Assembly (NCBI GenBank): GCA_950295325.1
Contig: OX485809.1
Coordinates: 40,147,081-40,211,080 of the forward strand
Direction of reading: 5' to 3'
DNA: 64,000 nt
Source of the DNA: Polytrichum commune
Taxonomy: Eukaryota > Streptophyta > Polytrichopsida > Polytrichales > Polytrichaceae
Shown here: positions 44,301-57,549 of the stretch, piece after piece
Numbering within the stretch: position 1 is the first letter of the stretch
How the letters are laid out: each line of letters opens with the position of its first letter
Program-made: the position numbers and the translations under genes
Notes under the pieces: generated by a model
What the model saw: the letters and a program-made list of their open reading frames with translations, nothing else
The model's database searches: none
What the model was told of the DNA's origin: nothing

Positions 44301-46300
44301 GGTCAAGAATGGAGGAAGTTCTCACATGGCTCTAAGGAAGCAAATCGGGTTTCTATTGTGGTCCTACCCAATCTTTTTCCTTTGGGGTGGTAACATAATT
44401 TGTCTTGAGTGTATTCCGAATATAATTTCACCTCGACCGGGGTTCACAGACAAGCTTGCGGTCATGATCAAGGTGAAGCATCCCTCATTCACATGAGCTC
44501 TAGAAGTTTGTGTCCTCTCTCTCTCTAATTCCACCTCATTAGAATGTGATTTTTTAAGGAATGGCCTTGACTTCATCATGTAAAGGCTTTGGGGTTGATT
44601 TAGTGGATTTTGTCCAATCGTGTACAAGGATTTACATATGTCAGAGCCCCATAATGGCCTTGACTCCTTGTCTGAAGCGGACCAAATCTACCAAGTTGTG
44701 GCCCAAATATGACAACACATAAAGATTTGGGTTCAAGTTGGTCCACCTGAACACATGCCCAAACCCTAAACTACTGTGCAAGATAATATGTCTCACATGT
44801 GGGAAATGAACCAAGTATGCCATGAAAGAAGAATATAACTATGGTAGAGGTGTGTTGTTTGGAAACTTTTCTATTTGCACTCATTTCTTGTAGGACATGA
44901 ACACGCATGTATTGCAAACCCAAATTGTGCATGTAGCCATTTGCCTTATAACTTTTGAAGCTCATATGAATTTCTTATTCATTATCAACATGAAGATTCT
45001 CATACTTATTAAGTGGTCACTTATCATGAAGACCATTGAGTCTAGAATGGTTAGCATACTTTGACCACGTAGTCCAACCTCTTTTTGGACTTGTCTTTTC
45101 TAGTGTCTGTCCTTAAATCCACACCAAAGACATAGATCTTGGTGTCCATCCATTGATTCCCTATAGATATTGGTGTGTTAGAATAGGCATATTTACCTTA
45201 GTCATAAACTCCAAGAGTGGTCCTAGAGTTGACATGGGCCAAGAGGGATGCACTTGCACAATAAAATTTAATCTGTTTGTGAGCATAGGAAGGCTAAAAA
45301 TGAGTTTCAAAATAATTTTATACTATGACTACACCATTTATGGTATTTAGTATCACGTTCATTATTTGCAAAGGGCCTAAACTAGATGTCTAGAGGGTTC
45401 GAAGTGTTACATCCGCTAATTGCCAATGTACTTAATGCTATTCATTGACATTAGTAACTTTCTAAATAAAAATCACTTTACAATATGATAGTTTCTATTT
45501 TGGTTTACAAGGGAAAGATATTATTGAGCTTACTAATGGCGAGTGTCATTTGTGTACTTTTTAGTCAACTTATAGACTATTTTGTAACAAAGGAATGCAC
45601 ATCATAACACTATTGACACATACTCATACCAAGATATTAGTAAGCACACTTGAATGCCAAGTGTCATAAGGTGACACTAATGATGATGTTGTTGATCATT
45701 AGTGTACCCTAGCATACGCCACAAAACAGGGCAAGTGACATTACTCCACACATGACACTAAATACCATACATGGTGGAGTATGATAGTGGGGACATGGTA
45801 TCATTAACAGAGTCCGAATGGACTCCCCAACCCAATCAAGGTTTGGGGAAGTTAGCGGATAACTTAATTTCCTTCTAGGCTTTTCCACTAAGCATCTAAG
45901 AGCCATGGTTTAGGCCTTTCCAAACCCAAAGATGTGCATTTGAACTACATATTTCAATTTTAGTCAATGATGTCAATGACAACCCTATCTAAAATCAACA
46001 CATTCTTCCAATACAGTTTCCAAATCAATTGATTACCTCAAAGTTGTAGAAGATTTAGGTTCAAGTACATAGCTCAGGAGGGGGAGGGGGGCTTGTGTAT
46101 AACCACGTATCTAATATTTTGATCATTAATGTCACATATTTGTAAATATTTAAAATTTACCTTGACATTAGACAATGTAAAAGATAAGTTACAAACCCAT
46201 ACCTATAGATATTAGTTTTAAAATTTTGGACTCGGTGAATCTAGAAATTGTGTATTTGGCCATACATTGAGCCCCTTGGTCATTTAAGGGTTAAGTATCG
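41377..46300. other. About 4.9 kb with no recognised gene
   Basis: AT-rich, frequent stops, no RNA gene seen. The interval 44880-45130 is similar to 55690-55975 on the other side of the NOC1/Mak21 gene. A pyrimidine-rich stretch with CTCTCTCTC lies near 43715. Several small open frames lack conserved features. Confidence 0.4.
44880..45130 (+). repeat. Dispersed repeat, copy 1
   Basis: Shares an ordered series of short matches with 55690-55975: TTCTTGTAGGA-ATGAA, ATTGTGC-..AGCCA, GAGCTCATATGAAT (here AAGCTCATATGAAT), TGAAGATTCT, TCTAGAATGGTTA and TGTC-GT-CTTAAAT. Same orientation in both places. The family is unknown to me; probably a fragment of an old retroelement. Confidence 0.5.
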
Positions 46301-46406
46301 TCCATTTTGGAGCGTAGGTAGATGTCTTATTTTAAAGGAGGATGGATGGGGTTGCACTTTGTCCCCGGGCTCACCAAGTACCAGCGCCAACAAGAGAGAG
46401 AGAGCC

Positions 46407-46425
46407 AGGGTTTAGGGTTTTAGGG
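46407..46425 (-). promoter_or_regulatory. Telo-box (AAACCCTA-type) upstream of NOC1/Mak21 gene
   Basis: AGGGTTTAGGGTTTTAGGG on the plus strand reads CCCTAAAACCCTAAACCCT on the minus strand. It is about 180 bp upstream of the start codon. Telo-boxes are known to be enriched in promoters or 5' leaders of plant ribosomal-protein and ribosome-biogenesis genes, which fits the downstream gene. Two to three units only, so not an interstitial telomere array. A GA repeat (GAGAGAGAGAGA) lies just upstream. Confidence 0.65.
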
Positions 46426-46605
46426 CTTGGTGTCGGCAAGAGAAGCCTGCAGGTGGAGGCCACAAGCTGGGAGGAGGGTAGATTGCATCCTTCGTGGTTT
46501 TTCTTTGTGTCCGGATTGGATCCGCATTGTATCTGTCCGCATGTTGCACTGACTTGAATAACTTGTGGATTTCGAGGCTCCGAACTTTAGAAGTGGCGAT
46601 TTGCG

Positions 46606-49600
46606 ATGGAGCCAGAACCGCCCCCAAGTGTGCAGAGTAAGAGCAAAGCGCCAAAAGTTGCCGATCTACAAGCAATTCAGGCGGATGTTGCATCATTCGC
46701 CGCCCAGCTTGGGCTTACACCTGGCGAAGGATTTGCTGCCGGCTTCGATGATTCGGATTTTCGCAAAACAGGGCCACTCTCAGCAAGCAAAGGGGAGAAG
46801 GAGAAGAAGAAAAAAAGGGCAGAATCTGCCGTGGGGGACAGTGCCTCGGATGGGAAGAAAGAAGTTCAAGGAAAGAAAGGCGGGGAACTGACAACTGGGG
46901 TAGCCAAGAAGGGTAAGAATGCCAAAGCAGAGAAAACGCAAGAGAGAGCTCGAGAAGAACAGAGTTTGAGTTTTGGAATAGGGAAGAACAAAGAGAAAGG
47001 CAAAGGGAAGAAGAGATCATTCTCTGCTGAGAATACCGGCCAGGAAGATGATAGAATTGCCAAAAAAGAGAAAGTGGATGACCCTGTCTCTGAGAAGAAG
47101 GCAGAGAAAGAAGTGCCACTGGACAGGGCGTCAAGGTTGAGTGCCAAGCTATTGCAAGCTTCAACTTTATGGTATGAAGCAGCTGCAGCAAATTTGAAAG
47201 GAAAGGTTTCTCAGGAGCCTGTGACAACTGGTACCAAGTTTCTTGAGGGAGATGAGGTGCTTGCAAGTAAACGTAAGGAGGCTGAACAGCTGCTGGAAAA
47301 AGCTGTTGCAGATTATGAGAAATCGCGGTCGAAAAATAGCGACACTCGCTGGTTAATGACTGCACGCAGGTCTGGAACATCAGCTGATAAGGTTGCTGCC
47401 ATGACAGTCATGTTGCAGGATAATCCGATGCTCAACCTTCGCACCTTGGATGCCCTAATTGGTATGCTTCCAATTCCTTGTCCACTTACATTCAGTGGAC
47501 ATGACTAGTGAATGCCCTACAGATTAATGCATGATGTTGAAGCATTTTGTGCTTATTTTTCGTTTGCCACAATTAGGCTTCTAAAAGCATGCGTTGGGAA
47601 TGGCCATGTAGGCCTCAGGTGCAATTGGGATGGTAATCTGGTTTGATTTAATTATACAGGGATGGTGGCATCGAAAGGAGGAAAGAGGCATGCAGCAGTC
47701 GGCATTGATGCCTTGAAAGAGTTGTTTCTAATCAGGTAGCACACCTACTATCATCTGTTGGCCAATTTGTACAATTTGTGAGGGACATTATAGTCAGGAT
47801 ATCAACATCGTGTACACTGTTAATAAAAGTTTGAACTGTGGATGTATTTTACATGTATCTGAGCCTCAGGTCGTTGTGAGTCTTGAACAATGGAGCACAA
47901 CTCTTCACAGTATTGTCTTAGTTTAGAGAGCTGTATAAGTAGCGTGAGGTGTTGTTGACATTGTTTTTGGTGCTGCATTTATGATTATACCTGATTGTGA
48001 TGTGCATTAGAATCACAATGTCACGTCATTTGGACCTAATGTTTGCTACAGTTTGTTACCAGATCGAAAGCTGAAGTATCTCAATCAGCAGCCGCTGACA
48101 TCTCTGGGAAAGTCGAAAGAGGATTCGTCTACACTTCTATATTGGTACTGGGAGGATTGCCTCAAACGAAGGTGCATATTTTAAGACTGTTTGAATTCCC
48201 AGTTCCTATCCTTCAGAATTTTGTGATCTATGTGCACTAGGTTTTAGTTTAGGTCGGAAAGGAAGCAAATGGATACTTGGAAGTGATTGCATTTCTGGTG
48301 GTCAAGAGAGTTACTGTGAACAGTGGAGGATTGGGTTGTTGGTTTCAATTGTTCATGGAGGTGCAATGTTTGTTAATTTCCAGTCAACACTCAAATGCAG
48401 GTATGAACGATTCATTGTTGCTCTGGAGGAGGCCACCAAAGACACCCTCCCATTTTTTAAAGAGAAAGCTTTGAAGGTTCGTGAGCAGCCTCATGTGTTT
48501 TGTTCTTTTGAGGTGTTCTTTAACTTTAACCGCATTGTAGGAATGGTGCGCGTTGACCCTGAGCTTAGCTGCCCTAGATTACCAATTTACATCCAAAAGC
48601 ATTAGCTAGAACTGGGAGTCTATTTGATAAGTGTATCTATTCAACTTTATCTAGAGTGTACAACTTTTTCAGGCCAATGTTCTCCTCAATGGCTCCTGAG
48701 ATTCTTCAGTAGGGGATTCTGTTGATCTTAAGTGCATAATACACCTCTTACATTGCTTCGTCATTTGGAAATTTACTTACTGATGATCCACTTTTGGTCA
48801 CCTGTGTCTGTTACAGACAGTATTTGTTCTCTTGAAGTCAAAACCAGAGCAAGAGCAACGACTCCTGTCAGCTCTGGTGAATAAGGTATGGTTAGTTCTC
48901 TAATAACTGTACTGTTGCAGTTTAGGGTAGGCAGGTGAGAAGGCTTACAACTGTTTTCAAATGAAATGTATGCTTACTATGGTGTCTCACAATTTGTTGT
49001 GGTTATTACAATTATATGGCAGACTGTATTGACTATTTTAATGGCTCATTGCAGTTGGGTGATCCAGAGAAAAAGGTGGCTTCTAATGCCAGCTATCTAC
49101 TCTCTTGCCTTTTGACAGCCCATCCCAACATGAAGGTACATTAAAACCTTAATGTCCTGTGCAAGAAGTGAGGTTCACAATGATTGTTAGGTTATTTTAG
49201 GGTGGGTAGACATTCAATTTGAACCAGAACAATTGCAACATGAACTAGGTTGGCAGTCTAGAGGGTTGTGAAAGGCTGGTTCACTAGGCAGTTCTCTTCC
49301 TAAGACACACTTTAACTTAATGCTTCGAGGAGATTTTGTATCATTGGTCTTCATACTCTGTCCACTTTCTCTTCTCCTTTGAGACACTGCTTTATTTCTA
49401 TCTTCAAAGTCCATATACATGTAGTTCAGTAATGAGTTCTCTACAAGTATACTGGGATATTGCCAGAAACCTCAAGAAACTTATCTAGATGGAATTCAGT
49501 CAAAACTGTGGTGCATCGCAAATTCAGTGTATACTTAATGTTGTTATTGGTTGTTTTGTTTGCTGTGGATAACAGAGGATTGTTGTTGAGGAGGTGGATT

Positions 49601-52600
49601 CATTTGTATTTCGTCCACACGTTGGCACACGTGCCAGATACTACGCGGTATGCTTTGTTTTTTAATTGATGTTCAAAATGAAGATATACCTGATAAGAAG
49701 AGTTCTGAGGTAAAAGTATCTTGAAGCTTTGTGGATGTATTTGCAGTTATGGGATAGGTAGATTCATGGTGTAAAATTATCATTGTAAAGTCTTATTTGT
49801 TTACTGTCTTGAGTAGCTTCTGTGAAGTGCTTTTGTTTATGTGGACGTTTGTTCTTGCAGGCAATCTTCTTGAACCAGATAATGCTCGTCAACAGAGGGG
49901 ATGGACCTATGGTTGCAAAGCAGCTGATTAATTTGTATTTTGCACTCTTTAGGGTAAGTTCCTCTTCTTAAGCTTGACTTGACCTTTTGGTCTCTCTAGC
50001 AACTCTACAGTGTGCTGCAGATGACTCTTGAACATTGAACGTCAAGTATCAACCTCCACTAAAGGAGACTTATGTTCTTATTGCCAACTCCTTATGTGCA
50101 GACAATTACAGTAGGTGATGTTAAGGATGATATTACCAAAGAGAAAAAAAGAAATCATGACAAATGGAAGAAGAAGAAAAATGGTGGAAAAGCAGACAAG
50201 CATGCTGCACATGGTGATGTTGCAGAGATAGATACCAGGCTTTTGTCTGCTTTGTTAACGGTAAGCAGTCCATCTTTTAACTTCCTGCAGGCTACACAGG
50301 TGTGTAAGTTATGTGCATTGGTGAATCCTCTTGCATCTCATTTACATTCTGTGGGTATGAAATAAATAGATGTTCCCATGGCTAGTAAATTGCCATATGT
50401 TGTCTAACAGTATGTGATTTATTTTTTAATGTGAAGGGTGTAAATAGAGCATTCCCATATGTGGCAGCAGATGATGTGAATTCTATCATTGAGGAGCATA
50501 CACCTGTTCTGTTTCGCCTGGTAATTTCAATGTAGCCTGCTTTGTACACAGCCATTACAAGAAGGGTGGTGTTTTTTATTATACATATCTCGATTTGCTC
50601 TTTTTTGCTAGGTTTGGTTAGTCATTCCAACTTGTGCTACAACAACTTCATTGATGCCTTCAGTTTTCAAATTGTTCTAGAAATTTAGTGCAGGAATAGT
50701 TACTGGAAGAAACTTCTCAAGGTTTCAAAGGGCTGCTTGCTAAGATCATAATCATTCTGAGGAAGTATAAAGTAGTTGATATGACTCCCATTACATGTGC
50801 AGGTGCATTCAAATAATTTTAATGTTGCTGTACAAGCTCTCATGCTATTGCATCAGTTACTGCTAAAGAATCAAGCTGTTAGCGAACGTTTCTATCGGGC
50901 ACTTTATGCAGTTCTTCTCTCACCAAGTCTCACCAGATCCTCAAAGGTAAGTCTTAGCAAATCTCTCAACAAGTCTTATTAAGTTCATGAGGTCCACAAA
51001 AAACTCAGATAGTCTTCCAACTCTGGTTAACAACACATTAATGGCTTTATAGGTTAAAGAATGTTGTTGAATTTGGTGTTTGGATCATTTAAAGATCTTG
51101 AAGTATTGAGTTAGAAAAATATACATATAAATCTCTCCTTGGGTTTGGAAATCTATATGCAGGCAGAGATGTTTCTCAATCTCCTTTTCAAGGCATTGAA
51201 AGAAGATATTGATGTAAAGCGAATGGCTGCATTTGCAAAAAGACTCACCCAGGTATTTCTGATAGTAACTCTTGCTTGTGCCGAAGGTCCTAGTAGCTCC
51301 AGCTTGGGACAAAAGTAATAATATTAGCTATTTCTATCCTGGCCTGGACTGCTGAAGCAGTAATTCTTGCACTTAAACTAGCCTCTATCTAGCTCCAAAA
51401 AATCATCCAGATTTTTCTTTAGTGGAGTTTCATGTTTTGATTTCCTATGATCTTGAGAATAAGGAACAGGAAGATGTGCTTAGTCATACTTGTGGCTACT
51501 GGAGAATGACTTCTTTTATTCTGGTTTTACAAACATGAACAGGTTGCTCTGCAACAGCCTCCCCAATTTGCATGTGGAAGCCTCTTGCTTCTTTCTGAGG
51601 TCCTCAAAGCAAGACCAAGCCTTTGGTGGGTCAGCTTTGCCAATACCGTCATTAACCACATGGTCATACATTGTATAAAATTAAACCGGATGTTTACATA
51701 GTCCATTTCTATTGACTAGAGATCTGATTAGAGATCTGCCACAAAAATCATCCTTGACAAGGATCACTGTGGCAGAGCAACACTGTCTCCTATTCTTACA
51801 GTGTTTTATCTTGAACAGTTTGGAGTCAAATATGGTCCTGATTTGTTAGCTGTGCTGTCTTATATAGTATACAGATACGAATTGCATAGAATGTCCTCTA
51901 ACCCAACATGAAATCTGGCTGGGAGTTGGCTGTTTTGCATACAACACCTTCCATGTTTTGTAATTATTTGGTGCATGCTTGGAGGTAGTGTAGAGGTTCG
52001 AACATAAAACATTCTGTATTGGTACATAGACGCTCAAACTCGTATTGGCATCCCAAGAGGTGCTAAATGAGTTTGGCCGTTAATAATCCAAAATAGGTTG
52101 CTCTTTATCCAAAGTCAAACACAACCTCCGAGCATGCACCACTAGTGAAAAGGAGTCACTGATATTGTCCATGAACCATACAATATTAGTGTAGTGCCGT
52201 GGTTGAGTTAGGCTGGCGTTCATCATGTATTAATTTACTTTAGGACTTCACTTTATGACCAACAGGGATGGTATTCTCCAATCCGAAGATCGAGATGATG
52301 AGATTGAGCACTTCGTGGATATCTTAGATGAGGATGCAGTAATCAAGGCTTCAAGTGCTAGGACAGAAGATGCAGAGGACCTTGTGTCTGTCAAAGATGA
52401 TGCATTTTCTGAGGATATAAGTGAACACAACTCTGATGGAGAAGAGGAGGAAAATGAGAAGCTGAAAAATGCTATCCCAGACTTAAGAAATGAAGACGAT
52501 GATAGTAGCTCTGATGAAGAGAATGGCACAATTAAATCAACACAGAAGTTGACCACACGTGCCATATCTACAACAAAGTCCAAGGTTACAGCTTTGAAGA

Positions 52601-54640
52601 AAGATTCTGGCAAAGAATTGACAGCTCCTCCTGTTGATAATAGATCTGAAGATCTTGCACAAGACACATGGCCCAAGAAGGGGTATTATGATCCTCGACA
52701 TCGGGACCCTTCTTACTGGTATTGCCTCCAAAGATCTCGTTGGAATGATAATTCAACTTCTCTTTGGCCATAAGCTTGATCTCTCTACAGCAATCGAATT
52801 TTCTTACAAAGTTTTGCTAATTGTAGTGATGACCCATGGGAACTCCGCAGTTGTGCCAATTAAGGCCAGAATAGTGCTTGGATGGGTGACTTTCTGGCAC
52901 TTGATTCTCAGTGCACCCTATCACTGTGGCACACCCAATCATAAGTGACACAGATATTTCAACTAACCATGTGGAGTGTAGGGCTTGCCCTTAGGGAAGA
53001 TTAGGTGCGGGCCAGTGTGTCTGGGCCTGTTCAAGGTGTTGACCTGAGGAAAGAGGCTGGATTCATCAATGTCCTCTAATTTTCAAGATGTCCGTTTTGA
53101 AATTACATATAGAATTGGACTAAGCAACACCATAGTTCACATCAGTGGCAACATCAGAGTCATCTCTTCTTTTTCTTACATAATTTTGAATTTGTGATTC
53201 ACAGCAATGGTGACAAGGCTTGTTGGTGGGAGCTTTCAGCACTTGCAAGACACATGCATCCATCAGTGGCTAGCATGGCAAGGACTTTGTTGTCAGGTGC
53301 TAATGTGGTTTACTCAGGTGACCCGCTGCGTGATCTAGTTCTTGGTTCTTTTCTGGATCGATTTGCTGAGAAGAAGCCCAAGGCTCGCAAACAGAAGGAA
53401 GATGGAAGCTTCCATGCCTCAGCAATGGCCGTCCCAACCAAAACGGTAACATTTGTTCAAAATCTCTTCTTGATCTCAATTGCCCTTAAGCAACTGGTCC
53501 TCTTCTGGAAGTTGTTATTTATTTGTATCTCTTGAATGAGCACAGCTTCTACAGTATACTGGGGTTTTCAGGGAGACGAACCTAAACCATAGGCTGTTTT
53601 GGACACTTGGAAAAATAAAAAATAAAATAAAGAGGCTCTCTGCAAGGAATGGTTCCACAAGGCACATAAAAAAAAGCAAATTCTGTTACCATAATGAAAC
53701 TATGTTTTATTTTATTTTGTTTGAAGTGACTTCATTATGGAAGAGTGTTGGGTGGTTGACATGATGTCCATATTTATCTTCACAGGGTGGTACAGCACGT
53801 CTTGTGGGAGAGGAGCTGTTGGCACTTGATGAAAGTGAAGTTGCCCCTGATGATGTTGTTTTCCACAAGTTCTACCAATTTAAGGCCACGAAGAAATCCC
53901 AGAAGAAGAAAAAGGAGAAGAAGAGGGGTGAGGATGAGGATGATGACATCACAGGGTTGGATGACGGGGGTGGGGCTTTCATGGATGGTGATGACAGCGA
54001 GGATGATGAGGTGGATTTATTGTTGGAGAAACATGAAGGTATAGCAATGGGTTTGTCAGGAGTGGATGGTGAAGATGATGTAGAAGACGCAGATAGTGAA
54101 GGAGAGTTTGACTATGATAAGTTGTCAGATGCATTTGACATGGAAGAGGATGAAGAGAAGGATGATGAGGATGATGATTTGGATGATGGGTTAGAGTTTG
54201 ATATGGACGATGACATCAAACCCAAGCAAAAGGGGAAGATCGTGGAGTCTATGGGCAGAGATTCAGATGAAGAGAATGGTAGTGAAAGTGACTTCGATTT
54301 GGGTGAACCTCCCGAGAGTGAGAGTGAAGATGATAGTGTGGGAAGCATAGAAGTGGGAGATTTGCCATCTGATGAAGACACAAAGTCAGTAAGGAAAGAA
54401 ACAGTAAAAGACAAAAAGACAAAAAAGAAACAAATTACCAATGGAGAAGATAGCATCAAGAAGACCAAAAGAAAGAAGGAACAAATAGAGGTTGCGCCTA
54501 GTGGGAAGAAGGGGAAATCAAAGTCACCTTTTGCAGATATTTCTGAATATGCAGATCTTATAGAAGAAACGGAAGAGGGAAGGCCTATGAAAGGCGAGGT
54601 AAAGGGCAGAGGTAAAAAATTCAAGTCTAGTAGAGATTAA
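46606..54640 (+). CDS. SWA2: NOC1/Mak21 family ribosome-biogenesis protein (SLOW WALKER2-like), 16 exons
   Basis: Exons: 46606-47461, 47660-47735, 48052-48171, 48401-48476, 48817-48885, 49055-49135, 49576-49647, 49861-49953, 50102-50260, 50437-50520, 50803-50946, 51163-51252, 51543-51625, 52266-52718, 53205-53445, 53786-54640. All junctions are GT-AG and the sum is 3552 nt (1183 aa plus stop). The N-terminus has the plant signature DVASFAAQLGLTPGEGFAAGFDDSDF and a Lys-rich tract; the core has LLPDRKLKYLNQQPL, YWYWEDCLKRRYERF, SALVNKLGDPEKKVASNASYLL and FRPHVGTRARYYA. Residues about 530-870 form the CBF/Mak21 domain (ERFYRALYAVLL; CWWELSALARHMHPSVASMARTLL). The C-terminus is a long Asp/Glu-rich and Lys-rich nucleolar-type tail. 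In yeast Noc1-Noc2 acts in early 60S pre-ribosome assembly and export; Arabidopsis SWA2 is the orthologue type. It appears intact and single-copy here. Confidence 0.93.
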
Positions 54641-57549
54641 CTTGTATTGTTAAGTTTATGACTTTTTTTTAAAAGTGTGCAATTAATGCACTCTACCAAT
54701 GAAATTCAGTTATTCCTTCTCTTGTGTTCAAAGAGATAGTACATTTCTGATCAGGTGGATCACCCACAGAAATTCCACAGATTATTTAGTCAAACATCTG
54801 TGCTGAACCAGAATGTGAAGACTTTTACTACATAATGGAGTTGGGGTTCTAATCTCTTCTCTTGCTCACAAGTCTAAGATTGTTAGATTTATCAATTTGA
54901 TTGCTTTGAACAGTCAAGAATATGATCCCTTGTCACATGGGGGTCATTGTTTAATCTAACCATGTGAATCCTGGGGGAGGGACAGTAGTTCCACTCACAT
55001 GTAAATTTAATTTAATGCACATGGGTGTTTTTCCCCGTAGCGAGTAGGGAAAATGAACTCCATGTAGGTTAGTCACTGCAGCACTTACATTCTTGAGCAC
55101 CCGCCAACTAACTCTAGCCACCACAGCAATTAGATCCTTGAGAAACAGGAGGCAGTTAATATATGCAAACATAAAATGGGGTAACCTTCTCCAAGAGGAC
55201 TATAGTACCCTTTCTACAGGTGCAATCAGAAGTTTGCAATCGAGTCATGTGGCAAGGAATATTTCACATTTGTCATGACATGGAACCCTCAGTATTTTAT
55301 ATTCTTCCTTTCTGCTAAACTCCCTAGTCATATGAGAGGGGTACTAGTGCTACTGAATCACATTTCAAGTTTTGAGAGGGTTACCTCAAAAAAATTAGTC
55401 TGTAATCTTTCAAACCCCCAATGCAATTGCATGAGTGCTTGGAAAATGGTCTGTCTTCTGGATAGGGCATATTATCCACTTGACAAGGTTTTCAACTTTT
55501 CAGGCTCTTCATCCATGTAAATTTATGAAATCTGCAACAGATGGTCCTAGTACTGTAACATGAGCATCAATCCATGTTTGCAGGTAAGGCAAGTTACCCT
55601 GAGTAATGATGTCAAACCCATTGTTTTATAGAGATCCATCAAAAAGTAAGGTAAGCAGCCATTGAACAGAAATTTTTCTCTCTGCACCCCACTTCTTGTA
55701 GGAGATGAAACAGTTTGAGATGGTCGGCAAATCCAAGTTGTGCCCACAGCCACTTTCCTCATAAAATTCGGAGCTCATATGAATATCCTATCGATTGTTA
55801 AAGTGAAGATTCTTTGAGTCTTTAGACGTCCATATAGGTCATAATAATTATGGAGACTAGGTATTGCATCTAGAATGGTTAACAAATTATGAGCATGTAC
55901 AGTCTGCCAATTATAAGTGTGAATATTTCTAATCTAATATGAGTTTTATTGGTGTCCGTATTTAAATTCAAACTCAACCATACACCACTCATATATAGGT
56001 GTCCATTTAAGATCAACAATTGATAATGAACATCTATCTTAACCGCTAATGCTCCACACAACCACAATGTGGTCTTGGGGTTTGGGGTAGCACCAATTGA
56101 AGGTCCTTTTGAGAAGTATTTTTTGGGGGAATGTGCAAGGTTTCCTTCATAATGATGTTCTGAAAGTGGATTTTGATTTCCCATATTGTTTATGGTTCTC
56201 CATTGAGCTCATGGCCAACCTCCCAACGTGTAAACAAATTTCCCAATGGAGTCATTATATATTCATAAACTATTGACTTCCAATCCTTGATTGATGTTTA
56301 TCTCCAAGGAAGACTCTTGAGAATATTTTTCTCTATTCATGCAAGAAATTTTATATAGAGTAAAATAATAAATTATCTAAATTTTGATTTGTACACGATC
56401 CAATTTTTTAAATCAATGAAAAGTGCCAATCAAATTAGTTTTGTTTCAAATATTGCAAGTGTGTCACCATGATGATTTTATATGTAGGATAGAAAGACAA
56501 AAACAAAACAATAGCCTGATGATATGAATGACAACTTTTAAATATCTTTAATACTCCTTTGGTAAGATGACTTCACAGAGGTTCCAACTCATGTTACCGG
56601 AGTGTTGTACCAATTTCATGAACCTCCCAAATTAGTTTATGATCCTTTAACCTTGACATGTGGCACACCTTAATTTCATGATAGTGGACCTTTACCTCTA
56701 GCAACTTCATGAATCTTTCAAACCAATTTCATAAATCTTCCAAACCAAGTGGTTCTCAACTTCTCAACTTCTCACCTTCTAGTTTTGCATTCTTTGCTTT
56801 CTCGTTTCGCAACATTTGGTTGTAAGTGAGAGCCTTTGTACTAAATTTACTAGTAGAATTGATTTGGAAGTGAATTTGTGTGCCCACATACAACGCTCTA
56901 CTTCTCTAGTAATGATACAATTATCTAGTTCTCTTGTGTGTTAATATAGTTCTCTAGCATGCTCAAGTTCTCTTATGATGTTTTGTAATGGTTACCTACC
57001 TCAAGGCCTCTTTTGCATGACTCAACAAAAAGTGATAGTACGGTTGTTTCGTTTTTTGTTTGCCTTCTCTATGTTCACAAACTTTGATACACAAATTTCA
57101 TTCATATTCATAGATTGTAGATAATCAGAGTTTGCGATTTATTCAGATCACTTGAGTCGTCTAGAGTGAATACCAAATTGAATAGATCAGCAAAGTCTCA
57201 ATGCACAAATCAACAAATCCTATGATTACCTACAATCTATGAGTATGATTTATTCAAATCTAATCACTACTGCGATTTAATCATATCACTTGAGTCATCT
57301 CCTAGATAATCGTAGAATTTGCGGGGGCCTACTGTAAGTGACCAAAAAATGTGACTTTGTTAGTTCTTTTACAAACATATAGTTTCAATCTATATCATTT
57401 GAGTTGTCTCCTACATAACCATTGAATTTGCTATGCCTACTGTAGATACGGCTAATCACTTGTGTAGAGATGACCGCATAGATGATACACTTTGTTCGTG
57501 AATCATACATTCTATTTTTAATGAGGGCTTATCTTATGTTGACATAAAT
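54641..57549. other. 3' flank of the NOC1/Mak21 gene, no further gene recognised
   Basis: Contains the dispersed repeat copy at 55690-55975 and otherwise AT-rich, stop-rich sequence. A short repeated motif TGAGTCGTCTCCTA / TGAGTCATCTCCTA occurs around 57150-57420. No RNA gene seen. Confidence 0.4.
55690..55975 (+). repeat. Dispersed repeat, copy 2
   Basis: Partner of 44880-45130 (TTCTTGTAGGAGATGAA, GGAGCTCATATGAATATC, GTGAAGATTCTTTGAG, TCTAGAATGGTTAAC). The two lie in direct orientation about 10.8 kb apart and bracket the NOC1/Mak21 gene. Confidence 0.5.

Noticed and set aside
46407-46425. Interstitial telomeric repeat
   Set aside because: Only two to three degenerate units and its position upstream of a ribosome-biogenesis gene fit a telo-box better.
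46715-47380. 221-codon minus-strand frame opposite exon 1 of the NOC1/Mak21 gene
   Set aside because: Low-complexity Ser/Leu/Phe composition, antisense to a Lys/Glu-rich exon; the plus-strand gene explains it. The same holds for the minus-strand frame at 54112-54624.
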